From positions 806,001-870,000 of the forward strand of contig NZ_BBRI01000002.1 in the NCBI RefSeq assembly GCF_002090075.1: 64,000 bases of DNA, read 5' to 3'. The notes beneath the pieces are model-generated. The model was not told the origin of the DNA, searched no databases, and saw only the letters and a list, made by a program, of their open reading frames with translations. Within the stretch, counting starts at the first letter, position 1. Each line of letters begins with the position of its first letter. The position numbers and the translations under genes are program-made. Shown one piece after another: positions 33,411-42,203 of this stretch. Origin of the DNA: Demequina sp. NBRC 110052 (GTDB taxonomy: Bacteria > Actinomycetota > Actinomycetes > Actinomycetales > Demequinaceae).

Positions 33411-34340
33411 ATGCGCCTCCTGCCCGACCTGACCGAGCTCGATCGGCCGCTGACCCGGTTCCTCCACGCCAACGCACACTCTTTCACCCGGGCCGAGCTG
33501 TTGGAGCGATGGTCTCGCCACGCGCTCGAGTCGGGCCTGCGCGCAGGAACCGTGATCCGCCTGCTCCCCGACGTCTACAGCGCCGCAACCCATCGGAGCA
33601 CTCCGGCAGTACGCGGTGAGGCCTTGAACCTGTGGGCGCCGCGGACTCTGGTCACAGGCTCGCTTGCGCTGCACCTGCGCGATCCGCGACTTCCGGAGCC
33701 GCCTCTCGCGGACCTCGTCTCCGCCAAGGGCGACACGCTGCATCCGCCATCGTGGATCCGTGTGCACCAGACCGGCGTGCCGCCGACGTCGTCACACTTC
33801 GGAGGTGTTCGATGCGTGACAGCCCCGCGCGCGCTGCTGGATGCGTGGCGGTACGCGGCACCGCACGAGAGGAGCGGCATCGTGTGGGAGGCGCTCTGGG
33901 CGCGCACCTGCACCTGGCGGGAGCTTCGCTCCGAGTTCGCTCATGTCCCGCGAGTCGCCGGGCGCAGGGAACTGGAGAAGCTGCTGGCCTGGTTCGAGGA
34001 GGGTGCCACGTCGCCTCTCGAGGTCAGAGCCCGGCGCGAGGTGTTTCACGGCACGCCCTTCGGGGAGTTCGAATGGCAGGCACCGTTGCAGCTCGGCGCG
34101 CGCTCGGTGAGGGTCGACATGCTTCATCGCAGCGCGAGACTCGTCGTGGAACTCGATGGCGATCGGTATCACGGCACCCGATCAGCGCGCGACGCCGATC
34201 GCGCGCGTCAGAACGACCTGATCGCGGCGGGGTACGCGGTGCTGCGCTTCGGCTGGCGCGACATCGTCGGCGCGCCTCAGTGGTGCCGGGACCAGGTGGC
34301 TGGCCTGCTCCGGGCACGTGCGCGCCGCGCACCCCAGTAG
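33411..34340 (+). CDS. DUF559 (Vsr-like) endonuclease-domain protein A
   Basis: A 309-residue protein. Residues about 20-110 look like an AbiEi-type winged-helix and antitoxin-like region (FTRAELLERWSRHALESGLR, VIRLLPDVYSAATHR, TLVTGSLALHL). The C-terminal DUF559 domain is intact: VRVDMLHRSARLVVELDGDRYH then RQNDLIAAGYAVLRFGWRDI, with the Asp, Glu and His/Arg positions of the Vsr-like nuclease fold. DUF559 proteins are predicted single-strand or mismatch-type nucleases; activity is not proven for the family. The stop TAG lies inside CAGTAGTC of the right repeat. No ribosome site or -10 box clearly fixes the start; an in-frame GTG at 33342 is possible. Confidence 0.8.
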   Translation: MRLLPDLTELDRPLTRFLHANAHSFTRAELLERWSRHALESGLRAGTVIRLLPDVYSAATHRSTPAVRGEALNLWAPRTLVTGSLALHLRDPRLPEPPLADLVSAKGDTLHPPSWIRVHQTGVPPTSSHFGGVRCVTAPRALLDAWRYAAPHERSGIVWEALWARTCTWRELRSEFAHVPRVAGRRELEKLLAWFEEGATSPLEVRARREVFHGTPFGEFEWQAPLQLGARSVRVDMLHRSARLVVELDGDRYHGTRSARDADRARQNDLIAAGYAVLRFGWRDIVGAPQWCRDQVAGLLRARARRAPQ

Positions 34341-34398
34341 TCACTGACTGCGGTTGATCACCCGAATCTCAGCGCTGATCGACTACCAGCGCACTGGG
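34333..34398. repeat. Right palindromic repeat of element A
   Basis: CCCAGTAGTC (34333-34342) and GACTACC-AGCGC-ACTGGG form an imperfect palindrome (GTAGTC/GACTAC and CCCAGT/ACTGGG pairs). Compared ungapped over 58 bp with the reverse complement of the copy at 58.6 kb, 37 bases agree, with 31 of 38 in the two ends. The DUF559 stop codon is within it. Confidence 0.72.
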
Positions 34399-34424
34399 CC
34401 CGAGAGCAGCTGGGGGCCGGAGAG

Positions 34425-34470
34425 CAGCAGGGGCCCGGTCCCGCCTCACGGCGACTCCGGGCCCCTGCTG
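34425..34470 (-). terminator. rho terminator hairpin
   Basis: CAGCAGGGGCCCGG and CCGGGCCCCTGCTG form a perfect 14-bp stem with an 18-nt loop just downstream of the rho stop. No T-run follows. Confidence 0.65.
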
Positions 34471-34480
34471 GCTGCGACAG

Positions 34481-36283
34481 CTACTTGGTCGCGCTGTCCT
34501 CGTCCATGCCTGGTGTGGTCTTGGCGACCTGCATGAGGAACTCGGCGTTCGTCTTGTTCTCCTTGAGGCGGCCCAGGAGCAGCTCGATGGCCTGCTGCTG
34601 CTCGAGCGCGGTGAGCACGCGACGCAGCTTCCACATGATCTTGAGCTCCTCGCCGCTCATGAGGATCTCCTCGCGGCGCGTGCCAGACGCGTTGACGTCG
34701 ACGGCCGGGAAGATGCGGCGGTCGGCCAGCGTGCGGGACAGCTTGAGCTCCATGTTTCCGGTGCCCTTGAACTCCTCGAAGATGACCTCGTCGGCCTTCG
34801 AGCCGGTCTCCACGAGGGCGGTCGCGAGGATTGTCAGCGAGCCGCCGTGCTCGATGTTGCGCGCGGCGCCGAAGAAGCGCTTGGGCGGGTACAGCGCGGA
34901 CGAGTCGACACCACCGGAGAGGATGCGGCCCGACGCCGGGGCGGCGATGTTGTACGCGCGGCCCAGGCGGGTGATCGAGTCGAGAAGCACCACGACGTCC
35001 TGACCCATCTCGGTCAGTCGCTTGGCGCGCTCGATCGCGAGCTCGGCGACCGCGGTGTGGTCGGACGCGGGACGGTCGAACGTCGAGGCGATGACTTCGC
35101 CGCGGACCGTGCGCTGCATGTCCGTGACCTCCTCGGGGCGCTCATCGACGAGCACGACCATGAGGTGGACCTCGGGGTTGTTCTCCGCGATCGCGTTAGC
35201 GATCGACTGCAGCACGAGGGTCTTACCAGCCTTGGGGGGCGAGACGATGAGGCCTCGCTGGCCCTTCCCGATCGGGGCGACGAGGTCGATCACGCGGTTG
35301 GTCATGTTGCGCGGCTCGGTCTCGAGGTGCAGGCGCTGCTGCGGGTACAGGGGCGTCAGGTCGCCGAAGACGGGACGGCCCTTGGCGTCCTCGATCGTCT
35401 GACCGTTGACGGACGTGACCGAGTGCAGCGCTGAGAACTTCTGGCGCTGGCCGCGCTCGCCCGGGCGGGGCGGGCGGGCGGTGCCGCTGACGGCGTCGCC
35501 GCGGCGCAGCCCGTAGTTGCGGACCTGGTTGGTCGAGATGTAGACGTCGGCCTTGCCAGGCAGGTAGCCGCTGGTGCGAATGAAGCCGTAGTTGTCGACG
35601 ATGTCGACGATGCCGCCGACGGGGGTGATTTCCTCGCCCTCGCGCGCCTCGTCCTCGTCCTGGCCCTGGCTCTGGTCGTTGCCGCCGCCCTCGCGCTCGC
35701 GGTTGCGGCCGCGTCCACGGCCACGGCCGCGGCGCCGGCGTCCGCCGCGCTCGTCGTCGTCCTGGTTGCGGTTGCTGTGGCGGTTGTCGCCGCGGTTGCC
35801 GCCGTCGCGGTTATCGCTCTTGCCCTCGCCGTCGGTGGATGCGGCGAGGCTCACGGCCTCCTTGGCGCGGCGCGCGCGCTCGTCGGCGGACTCGTTGCTC
35901 TCTGCGGCGTCGGCCTGCTGGCCGGACTGGCCCTGCTGGCGGTCCCCGCGCTGGCCGCGGTCGCCGCGCGAGCGGCGCTCGCCGCGCTGCTCGTCGCCGC
36001 CCCCGGCCGGCTGAGCGCCCTCGGAGGACTTCGCCTCGGGCAGCGTCACCGGCACGACGGGTGCCTCGGCCTGCGCCGATGCCTCGTCCTTGGGCTCGGG
36101 CTTCGTCTTCTTGGGCGCCTTGGGGGGCACCACTCCGCCGTTGCGGATGGCCTCGATCAGGTCGCCCTTGCGCATGCGCGCGGTGCCGGAGACCCCGAGC
36201 TCGGAGGCGAGGGCCTGCAGCTGGGGGAGCTTCATCGCGCTGAGTGCCGCGCCCTGGTTGGCGTCGGTCTGGGTGTCGGTCAC
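34481..36283 (-). CDS. rho: Transcription termination factor Rho
   Basis: A 600-residue hexameric RNA helicase. The N-terminal Rho-N domain (MKLPQLQALASELGVSGTARMRKGDLIEAI) is followed by a 170-residue Arg/Gly/Asp/Gln-rich insert that is typical of actinobacterial Rho and adds RNA affinity, then the cold-shock-like RNA site (GIVDIVDNYGFIRTSGYLPG) and the ATPase with Walker A SPPKAGKT, Walker B VVVLLDSITRLGRAYN and Q-loop/R-loop regions. The GTG at 36283 has a GGAAGGAA site upstream; an in-frame ATG at 36364 is an alternative start. A promoter lies about 150 nt upstream. Confidence 0.95.
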   Translation of the reverse strand: MTDTQTDANQGAALSAMKLPQLQALASELGVSGTARMRKGDLIEAIRNGGVVPPKAPKKTKPEPKDEASAQAEAPVVPVTLPEAKSSEGAQPAGGGDEQRGERRSRGDRGQRGDRQQGQSGQQADAAESNESADERARRAKEAVSLAASTDGEGKSDNRDGGNRGDNRHSNRNQDDDERGGRRRRGRGRGRGRNREREGGGNDQSQGQDEDEAREGEEITPVGGIVDIVDNYGFIRTSGYLPGKADVYISTNQVRNYGLRRGDAVSGTARPPRPGERGQRQKFSALHSVTSVNGQTIEDAKGRPVFGDLTPLYPQQRLHLETEPRNMTNRVIDLVAPIGKGQRGLIVSPPKAGKTLVLQSIANAIAENNPEVHLMVVLVDERPEEVTDMQRTVRGEVIASTFDRPASDHTAVAELAIERAKRLTEMGQDVVVLLDSITRLGRAYNIAAPASGRILSGGVDSSALYPPKRFFGAARNIEHGGSLTILATALVETGSKADEVIFEEFKGTGNMELKLSRTLADRRIFPAVDVNASGTRREEILMSGEELKIMWKLRRVLTALEQQQAIELLLGRLKENKTNAEFLMQVAKTTPGMDEDSATK

Positions 36284-36438
36284 GGATGTTCCTTCCCTCG
36301 CACGAGCACGGGTGGCTTCAACAGTGCGAGTCGATCCACGCGGGTACGTTCGCATGTGCGTCATCGAAAGGCTGGACGCCTCACACGTGGATTGCTGTCC
36401 GCCGGGGCGATACGCGCCGTTCCGGGGGAAGCGAAGCC

Positions 36439-36468
36439 AGGTTAGCACTCGCGTCCCGGGGCGCACAA
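36439..36468 (-). promoter_or_regulatory. Probable rho promoter
   Basis: On the minus strand TTGTGC (36463-36468), an 18-bp spacer and TAACCT (36439-36444). It would give a leader of about 150 nt, which in many bacteria carries Rho autoregulation; that role is inferred. Confidence 0.5.
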
Positions 36469-36487
36469 TCGTCCCGCCCGGCGGGTC

Positions 36488-36506
36488 GCATGCCCGACGC
36501 GGGGGC
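36488..36506 (-). repeat. Intergenic 19-bp repeat, copy 1 (one mismatch)
   Basis: GCATGCCCGACGCGGGGGC is the reverse complement of the 19-bp family GCCCCAGCGTCGGGCATGC with one changed base. Confidence 0.6.
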
Positions 36507-36611
36507 GAGGCGCGTGCAGGGGGTGCCGCTTCTCCTGTTGCTGGGCAGGCATCGCCGACATTGCCTCCCAAGCAGGGGCGGCGTCGCCGGCCCACGAGCC
36601 GGGGAGCGGGC

Positions 36612-37046
36612 ATGGGACTGGGACCTATCGAGCTGGTGGTGGTCGGCTTCGAGCGCGGGACGTTCGACGGATCGATCGTGCCCGAACTGCAGCGACTCGT
36701 GGACGGCGGGACGATCCGCATCGTCGACGCGGTGCTGGCGCGCAAGAGTACTGAGGGCGTCGCCACCGTGCTCGAGCTCGAGGACGCCTCCGATCCGGGA
36801 CTCGACTCGCTGCGCGAGGTCGTATCCGAGGTCGACGGGCTGATCTCGGACGAGGACGTCGAGGACCTCGTGGACGAACTGCTGCCTGGAGCCGCGGCCG
36901 CGATCCTGTGCTTCGAGCACACCTGGGTGGTCCCGCTGCGGGATGCGGTCGCCGCCGCGGGCGGACGACTCCTCGAGACAACCCGCATCCCAGGGCCTGT
37001 GGCGGACGAGGTGCTCGCCGTGGTCGCTGCCAAGGAGAAGGAGTAG
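36612..37046 (+). CDS. DUF6325-like protein
   Basis: A 144-residue acidic protein (GPIELVVVGFERGTFDGSIVPELQRLVDGGTIRIVDAVLARK, then FEHTWVVPLRDAVAAAGGRLLETTRIPG). This matches a small actinobacterial family usually placed beside a SHOCT-domain gene, as here; the earlier name for such proteins is a DUF1269-like membrane-associated family, but no membrane helix is visible. A GGGGAG site precedes the ATG. Function unknown; the pair may act in envelope stress. Confidence 0.72.
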   Translation: MGLGPIELVVVGFERGTFDGSIVPELQRLVDGGTIRIVDAVLARKSTEGVATVLELEDASDPGLDSLREVVSEVDGLISDEDVEDLVDELLPGAAAAILCFEHTWVVPLRDAVAAAGGRLLETTRIPGPVADEVLAVVAAKEKE

Positions 37047-37048
37047 AG

Positions 37049-37357
37049 ATGCCGATCCGTGTAGGAAGGCCCGGACTGCTGAGCACGATGGCCAGGACCG
37101 CCGTCATCTCCGGCACCGCCACCGCCGTGTCGGGCAACGTGGCACGCCGCCAGGCGGCACGTGCGCAAGCGCGTTCCATGCCAGCGCAGCAGGCGCCCGT
37201 CTATGCCGAGCCCGCGCCGGCGCCGCCCGCTCAGGTGACGCCCGCGTCGGGCGGGGACGACTTCATGGCGAAGCTGACCCAGCTCGGCGAGATGCGCGCA
37301 GCCGGGCTGCTCGACGACGCGGAGTTCGCCGCGGCGAAAGCGAAGCTGATCGGCTGA
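37049..37357 (+). CDS. SHOCT-domain protein
   Basis: A 102-residue protein, 2 bp after the DUF6325 gene. The N-terminus is basic with a short Gly/Ala/Thr segment (TAVISGTATAVSGNVARRQAA), a Pro/Ala linker follows, and the C-terminal 28 residues (DFMAKLTQLGEMRAAGLLDDAEFAAAKAKLI) are a SHOCT helix pair, a short interaction module. Almost certainly co-expressed with the preceding gene. Confidence 0.8.
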   Translation: MPIRVGRPGLLSTMARTAVISGTATAVSGNVARRQAARAQARSMPAQQAPVYAEPAPAPPAQVTPASGGDDFMAKLTQLGEMRAAGLLDDAEFAAAKAKLIG

Positions 37358-37361
37358 CCCT

Positions 37362-37380
37362 GCCCCAGCGTCGGGCATGC
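37362..37380 (+). repeat. Intergenic 19-bp repeat, copy 2
   Basis: GCCCCAGCGTCGGGCATGC directly after the SHOCT gene; exact match to the copy at 57190. Confidence 0.65.
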
Positions 37381-37483
37381 GCCGCGCGTGCCGCAGCGGC
37401 GTGGCGACCGGGACCGCGCGCGCGCCAGCTCTAGCCTGCGACTGAAGGCGGCCCTTCGTCCGCCCCTGAGCGGAGGAGCCGCC

Positions 37484-38524
37484 ATGACGTCGTGGGCCGA
37501 GCAGGTGCGTGAGACACGGTGGGCTGGACGGCTCAACACCGTCCAGTACATGCGCGACGCGGTCTTCTTCGAGGGCGACCGCGTCCGCCCCATGCACACC
37601 AGGTTCTGGCTGCTGCTCCTGCTCGCGAGCGCGATCGCCACCGCTGGCATCGTCGCGGACTCCACCGCGACCGTGATCGGCGCCATGATCATCGCGCCGC
37701 TCATGCGCCCCATTCAGGGCACGATGCTCTCCACGGTGATCGGCGACCACCGCAACCTGGTGCGCTCGATCGTGATCATGCTCGCCGGCGCCACCGCCGC
37801 CGTGGCCGTCGGATTCGTCCTGGGCATGCTCGTCGTGCAGCCCATGACCGCCGAGACCAACGGCCAGATCGCCGGGCGCGTCTCCCCCGGACTGGTCGAC
37901 CTGTTCGCCGCGCTCGCCGTGGGGATCGTCGGCTCGATCGCGCTGATCCGCTCGGACATCTCGGACACGCTCCCCGGCGTGGCCATCTCGATCTCGCTGG
38001 TACCGCCGCTGTGCGCCGCGGGGCTCGCGCTGGAGTCTGGTGAGCCCGCACAGGCACTCGGCGCGGTGCTCCTGTTCGGCACCAACGTCGCCGCAATCCT
38101 CGCGACTGGCGCGCTCGTCATGGGGATCTTCGGATACTCCCGTCTTCGGCTCGAGGCGTCTGAGGACAAGGAGGCGGAGCGCCGCCGACGCGCGCGCACC
38201 TACCTCACGATCGCCGTCCTGGTGCTCGCGGTGAGCGGTCCGCTCACGTGGTCGACCGCACAGGCGATCGCCAACAACTCGCGCATCGGCCAGATCCGCA
38301 CGTACGTCGAAGACACGGCCGCAGACTCGAAGTGGACGATCGTGTCGGTCACCCCGCGCGAGAACGGCATGATCCACGTGCTCGTCAAGGGCACTCCCCC
38401 GCTGCCCGACGTCGCGCAGGTGTACGCCGACATGGAGGCAGCGGGTCTCGATGCGGACTCGGTGATCCTCGAGTTCGTGCCGTCCTACACGTTCGATTCC
38501 GAGGGCCCGCGCGACTCGTTCTAG
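37484..38524 (+). CDS. DUF389 membrane protein
   Basis: A 346-residue protein with about six membrane helices of the TIGR00341/DUF389 type: FWLLLLLASAIATAGIVADSTATVIGAMIIAPLMRPIQG (first helices), then VDLFAALAVGIVGSIALIRSDIS, LPGVAISISLVPPLCAAGLAL and AVLLFGTNVAAILATGALVMG. The C-terminal 90 residues are a soluble domain. Family role is unknown; some are near stress or ion genes. GGAGGAG precedes the ATG by 5 nt. Confidence 0.88.
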   Translation: MTSWAEQVRETRWAGRLNTVQYMRDAVFFEGDRVRPMHTRFWLLLLLASAIATAGIVADSTATVIGAMIIAPLMRPIQGTMLSTVIGDHRNLVRSIVIMLAGATAAVAVGFVLGMLVVQPMTAETNGQIAGRVSPGLVDLFAALAVGIVGSIALIRSDISDTLPGVAISISLVPPLCAAGLALESGEPAQALGAVLLFGTNVAAILATGALVMGIFGYSRLRLEASEDKEAERRRRARTYLTIAVLVLAVSGPLTWSTAQAIANNSRIGQIRTYVEDTAADSKWTIVSVTPRENGMIHVLVKGTPPLPDVAQVYADMEAAGLDADSVILEFVPSYTFDSEGPRDSF

Positions 38525-38628
38525 CGCGCGGCGTCGACGCAGACGCCGGCTCGCACGCTGCCGCGAGTATCAGCGGAGATTCGTCGGAGATCGGGCCAGG
38601 TCGGCACACTTTTGGCGGCACGCCGCGA

Positions 38629-38634
38629 TAAGAT
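38629..38634 (+). promoter_or_regulatory. -10 box of the ROK regulator gene
   Basis: TAAGAT ends 6 nt before the ATG (leaderless). GCGGC-AC-GCCGC (38615-38626), directly upstream, is a small palindrome that could be an autoregulatory operator. Confidence 0.45.
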
Positions 38635-38640
38635 CGGCCC

Positions 38641-39831
38641 ATGGCCGACGTAACCGCCCAGGACTCGCTCGGGACACCCGCTGCCACCGATCTCTTCCAG
38701 ATACTCCGCGACGGCAGGCCGCGCACCCGCTCCGAGCTCTCCGGCATCACCGGACTCGCACGCTCGACCGTGGCCGCGCGGGTCGACTCGCTCGTCCGCC
38801 TCGGACTGGTCTCCCCGATCGGCAACGCCGTCTCCACCGGAGGCCGCCCGTCGAGCCAGTTCGCCATCAACACGGGCAGCCGCGTCGTCCTCGGCGTGGA
38901 CATCGGCGCATCCCATGCGCGCATCGCGATCGCGGACCTCAGCGGGACTCTGCTCGATCAGCAGGCTGTCGAGATCGAGGTCTCGCAGGGGCCCGAGGCG
39001 GTACTCGGCTGGGTCGCGAGCGCGGGTCGCGCGATGCTGGAGAGCCATGGCACGGCCGACGGGCTGCTCGCGGTAGGCGTAGGGCTTCCCGGCCCCGTGG
39101 AGCACGCCACCGGCAGGCCGATCGATCCGCCGATCATGCCGGGGTGGGACCGCTACGACGTACCCGCACACCTGGCGAGCGAGTTCGACGTGCCGGTGCT
39201 CGTCGACAACGACGTCAACATCATGGCGCTCGGCGAGCGGGACATGTCGTGGCCCGGCGTCGACCACTTCATCTTCGTCAAGGTCGCGACAGGCATCGGC
39301 TCCGGAGTCATCTCGGGCGGCTACCTGCAACGCGGGGCCCAAGGCATCGCCGGCGACCTGGGGCACATCTACGTGCCCAGCGGCAAGGACATCGTGTGCC
39401 GCTGCGGCAACGCGGGATGCCTCGAGGCGATCGCCGCAGGTCCCGCCATCGCACGCGGGCTCCGCGAGCGCGGACACCACGTCGAGAGCAGCCGCGACGT
39501 GGCGGATCTGGTGCGCGCGGGCAACACCGACGCGGTGCAGGCAGTGCGCGAGGCCGGACGCACCATCGGCGAGGTGCTCACGGCCTGCGTGAGCCTCATC
39601 AACCCTGCGGTGATCGTGCTCGGAGGCACGCTCGCGCATGCGGGCGAGCACCTGCTCGCGGGCGTGCGCGAAGTCGTGTATCGGCGCTCGATGCCGCTGG
39701 CGACAAGCGATCTGCAGATCGTGCAGGCACGCTCGGGGGCGAACGCCGCGATCCAGGGCGCGACCATGCTCGCGATCCACCATGCCCTCTCCCCCGCGCG
39801 CGTCGACGCGATGCTCCAGGCGCAGAGCTGA
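38641..39831 (+). CDS. ROK-family transcriptional repressor
   Basis: A 396-residue protein. An N-terminal winged helix (SELSGITGLARSTVAARVDSLVRLGLV) is joined to a ROK sugar-kinase-like domain (VVLGVDIGASHARIAIADL, VGLPGPVEH, LVDNDVNIMALGE, GIGSGVI). The zinc motif GHIYVPSGKDIVCRCGNAGCLEAIAAG is present. ROK repressors bind a sugar or sugar phosphate and release DNA. It is convergent with the sugar-metabolism operon and the nearest regulator of that cluster, so it is the best candidate to control it; the sugar is unknown. Confidence 0.92.
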   Translation: MADVTAQDSLGTPAATDLFQILRDGRPRTRSELSGITGLARSTVAARVDSLVRLGLVSPIGNAVSTGGRPSSQFAINTGSRVVLGVDIGASHARIAIADLSGTLLDQQAVEIEVSQGPEAVLGWVASAGRAMLESHGTADGLLAVGVGLPGPVEHATGRPIDPPIMPGWDRYDVPAHLASEFDVPVLVDNDVNIMALGERDMSWPGVDHFIFVKVATGIGSGVISGGYLQRGAQGIAGDLGHIYVPSGKDIVCRCGNAGCLEAIAAGPAIARGLRERGHHVESSRDVADLVRAGNTDAVQAVREAGRTIGEVLTACVSLINPAVIVLGGTLAHAGEHLLAGVREVVYRRSMPLATSDLQIVQARSGANAAIQGATMLAIHHALSPARVDAMLQAQS

Positions 39832-39854
39832 GCCGGAGCTCCCAGCGCGAGACG

Positions 39855-39895
39855 CACGAAGGCTCCTGCGCCGCGCGGGCGCAGGAGCCTTCGTG
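39855..39895. terminator. Bidirectional terminator hairpin
   Basis: CACGAAGGCTCCTGCGCC and its exact complement form an 18-bp stem with a 5-nt loop between the converging ROK and TIM-barrel genes. No T-run on either side. Confidence 0.75.
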
Positions 39896-39904
39896 GGGAC
39901 GCCG

Positions 39905-40906
39905 TCAGTCCTTGGTGCTGAAGGCCGCGTCGAACGCCGCGTCGGGCGCGTCGAAGGCCAGCCTGCGGACGAACTCGAGCCCCTCGGGAGCGCCCACGAG
40001 GCGATCCATGCCAGCGTCCTCCCACTCGACTGACAAGGGGCCGTCGTAGCCGATCGCGTTGAGCATGCGGAACGCGTCCTCCCACGGCACGTCGCCGTGG
40101 CCGGTCGAGATGAAGTCCCAGCCACGGCGGGGGTCCGCCCACGCGAGGTGCGAGGACAGTCGACCGTTGCGCCCATTGAGGCGCCTCTTCGTGTCCTTGC
40201 AATGCACGTGGTAGATGCGGTCCTGGAAGTCCCACAGGAACCCGACGGGGTCGAGGTCCTGCCACACCATGTGCGACGGGTCCCAGTTGAGCCCGAACGA
40301 CTCGCGGTGGCCGATCGCTTCGAGCGTGCGCTTGGCCGTCCAGTAGTCGTAGGCGATCTCACTGGGGTGCACCTCGAGAGCGAAGCGCACTCCCACCTCC
40401 TCGAACACGTCCATGATCGGGTTCCAGCGGTCGGCGAAGTCCTGGTAGCCGTCCTCGATCATGTCCGCCGGCACCGGCGGGAACATCGCGAGCGTCTTCC
40501 AGATGGACGAGCCCGTGAAGCCGACGACGGTCTTCACGCCCAGCTTGGCGGCCATGCGCGCGGTGTCCTTGATCGCCTCCGCGGCGCGCTGACGCACGCC
40601 CTCCGGGTCGCCGTCCCCCCACACCGCGGGCGGCAGCATCTCCTGGTGCCGCCGATCGATCGGGTCGTCGCATACGGCCTGGCCGGTGAGGTGGTTCGAG
40701 ATCGCCACGATCGCGAGACCGTGACGAGCCATGAGGTCGAGCCGGCCCTGCACGTACTCGTCGTCGTCCCACCGGGTCACGTCGAGATGATCGCCCCAGC
40801 AGGCCAGCTCGAGCCCGTCGTAGCCCCAGCCTGCGGCGAGCGTCGCCACCTCCTCGAGCGGAAGATCGGCCCACTGGCCGGTGAACAGCGAGATCTGTCG
40901 CGTCAT
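39905..40906 (-). CDS. Xylose-isomerase-like TIM-barrel protein (sugar or inositol metabolism)
   Basis: A 333-residue protein of the IolE/IolI/xylose isomerase-like superfamily. Metal-ligand regions are visible: [14 protein letters not shown] (Glu), [16 protein letters not shown] (Asp and His), YHVHCKDTK and [12 protein letters not shown] (Glu). Such proteins isomerise or dehydrate sugars and inositol derivatives. It lies 23 bp after the Gfo/Idh/MocA dehydrogenase gene and shares an apparent operon with the sugar-binding lipoprotein, so both enzymes probably act on the imported sugar. Confidence 0.88.
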   Translation of the reverse strand: MTRQISLFTGQWADLPLEEVATLAAGWGYDGLELACWGDHLDVTRWDDDEYVQGRLDLMARHGLAIVAISNHLTGQAVCDDPIDRRHQEMLPPAVWGDGDPEGVRQRAAEAIKDTARMAAKLGVKTVVGFTGSSIWKTLAMFPPVPADMIEDGYQDFADRWNPIMDVFEEVGVRFALEVHPSEIAYDYWTAKRTLEAIGHRESFGLNWDPSHMVWQDLDPVGFLWDFQDRIYHVHCKDTKRRLNGRNGRLSSHLAWADPRRGWDFISTGHGDVPWEDAFRMLNAIGYDGPLSVEWEDAGMDRLVGAPEGLEFVRRLAFDAPDAAFDAAFSTKD

Positions 40907-40929
40907 TGCTGCAGTCCTTTCGTCTGTCT

Positions 40930-42099
40930 TCAGGCGTGCGTGGAGGTCCACGCGCTCCCGTCGCCCGCGCTGCGCTCGACCGCGTCGAGCACCCGCTGGA
41001 CCTGATACCCGTCCGCGAAGGACGGCGTGGGCTGCTCTCCTGCAGCCAGAGCCTCGACGAGGTCCTTGACCTGGTGCGAGAAGCCGTGCTCATATCCCAG
41101 CATGTGCCCTGGCGGCCACCATGCCTCGAGGTACGGGTGCTCCGCTTCGGTGACGTACATCCGTGTGAAACCCCGCTGATCGCTCGGCGCCGTCGCGTCG
41201 TAGTACTGCAGCGCGTTCATGTCCTCGAGGTCGAACAGGATCGCGCCCTTGTCGCCGGCGACCTCGATGCGCAGGGCGTTCTTGCGACCCGTCGCGAGGC
41301 GTGTCGCCTCGAACGTGCCGAGGGCCCCTGAGTCGAAGCGGCCGTAGAACGCCGCGAAGTCGTCGACGGTGACCGCACCGCGCCCGGACCCGGCAGTGCC
41401 GGACAGGCCCTGGCCTGCGGCGAGCACGGGACGTTCGGTGACGAACGTCTCCATCACGCCGGAGACCGCATCGAGGCTGAGCCCCGTGATGAACTGCGCG
41501 AGATCCACGGCGTGCGCGCCGATGTCGCCCAGTGCGCCCGAGCCCGCCTTGGACTTGTCCAGGCGCCACGTCAGCGGCGCCTCGGGATCCGCGAGCCAGT
41601 CCTGCAGGTACTGCGCGCGCACCTGGCGGATCTCGCCCACGGCGCCGCGCGCGACGAGGTCGCGGGCGAACGTCGCCGCAGGCACACGGCGGTAGGTGAA
41701 ACCGACCATCGCGGACACTCCGCGCTGAGCGGCGGCAGCCGCGGCCTCGGACATCTCACGTGCCTCGTCCACGGTGTTGGCGAGCGGCTTCTCGCACAGC
41801 ACGTGCTTGCCCGCGGCGAGCGCGGCGATCGCCATGTCGTGGTGCAGGTGGCCGGGCGTGACGATGTCGACCACGTCGATGTCGTCACGTGCAAGGACGG
41901 CGTCGAAGTCCTGCGAGGCCTCCGCCCAGCCCCACTTCTCCGCGAGGGCGGCGTTCTTGTCAGGGTCTCGACCGACCATCACGGCCATCTCGACCGGGAC
42001 GGGAAGATCGAAGAATCGAGGGGCGGTCCTCCACCCCTGGGAGTGTGCGGCGCCCATGAATCCATTGCCGATCATGGCGACGCGCAGTGGCGCGGGCAT
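40930..42099 (-). CDS. Gfo/Idh/MocA-family oxidoreductase
   Basis: A 389-residue NAD(P)-dependent dehydrogenase. Rossmann motif [14 protein letters not shown] at the N-terminus, then the family signature [15 protein letters not shown] with the conserved Lys, and [21 protein letters not shown] in the substrate domain. Substrates in the family are sugars, inositol or deoxy-sugars. It is between the sugar-binding protein gene and the TIM-barrel gene. Confidence 0.92.
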   Translation of the reverse strand: MPAPLRVAMIGNGFMGAAHSQGWRTAPRFFDLPVPVEMAVMVGRDPDKNAALAEKWGWAEASQDFDAVLARDDIDVVDIVTPGHLHHDMAIAALAAGKHVLCEKPLANTVDEAREMSEAAAAAAQRGVSAMVGFTYRRVPAATFARDLVARGAVGEIRQVRAQYLQDWLADPEAPLTWRLDKSKAGSGALGDIGAHAVDLAQFITGLSLDAVSGVMETFVTERPVLAAGQGLSGTAGSGRGAVTVDDFAAFYGRFDSGALGTFEATRLATGRKNALRIEVAGDKGAILFDLEDMNALQYYDATAPSDQRGFTRMYVTEAEHPYLEAWWPPGHMLGYEHGFSHQVKDLVEALAAGEQPTPSFADGYQVQRVLDAVERSAGDGSAWTSTHA

Positions 42100-42203
42100 C
42101 TGGCTCTCGCTTTCTGTGGTGAAGGAGCGGTCGTGAGACGGGGTGGCGATGCGGCGGCCGCGCGCAAGGACGCGGCCACCGCATCGTCGGTGGGATCAAC
42201 CCG

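Larger units (their letters stand above)
33237..34398 (+). mobile_element. Putative nuclease-repeat element A (DUF559 gene plus flanking repeats)
   Basis: A DUF559 gene on the plus strand is bracketed by two related imperfect palindromes (33237-33310 and 34333-34398) in inverted orientation, and separates rho from rpmE, which are normally neighbours and both lie on the minus strand. No transposase and no clear target duplication were seen, so mobility is inferred from position and repeats. Confidence 0.45.
36284..36611. other. 328-bp gap: rho leader and promoter, intergenic repeat
   Basis: The rho side holds a leader of about 150 nt and a minus-strand promoter (36439-36468). The other side holds one copy of the 19-bp intergenic repeat (36488-36506) and the DUF6325 ribosome site. 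No gene is recognised. Confidence 0.55.

Noticed and set aside
36284..38377. Extension of rho to a 1298-residue protein
   Set aside because: The upstream part is antisense to DUF6325, SHOCT and DUF389 genes and has no family match; rho begins at the GTG with a ribosome site at 36283.
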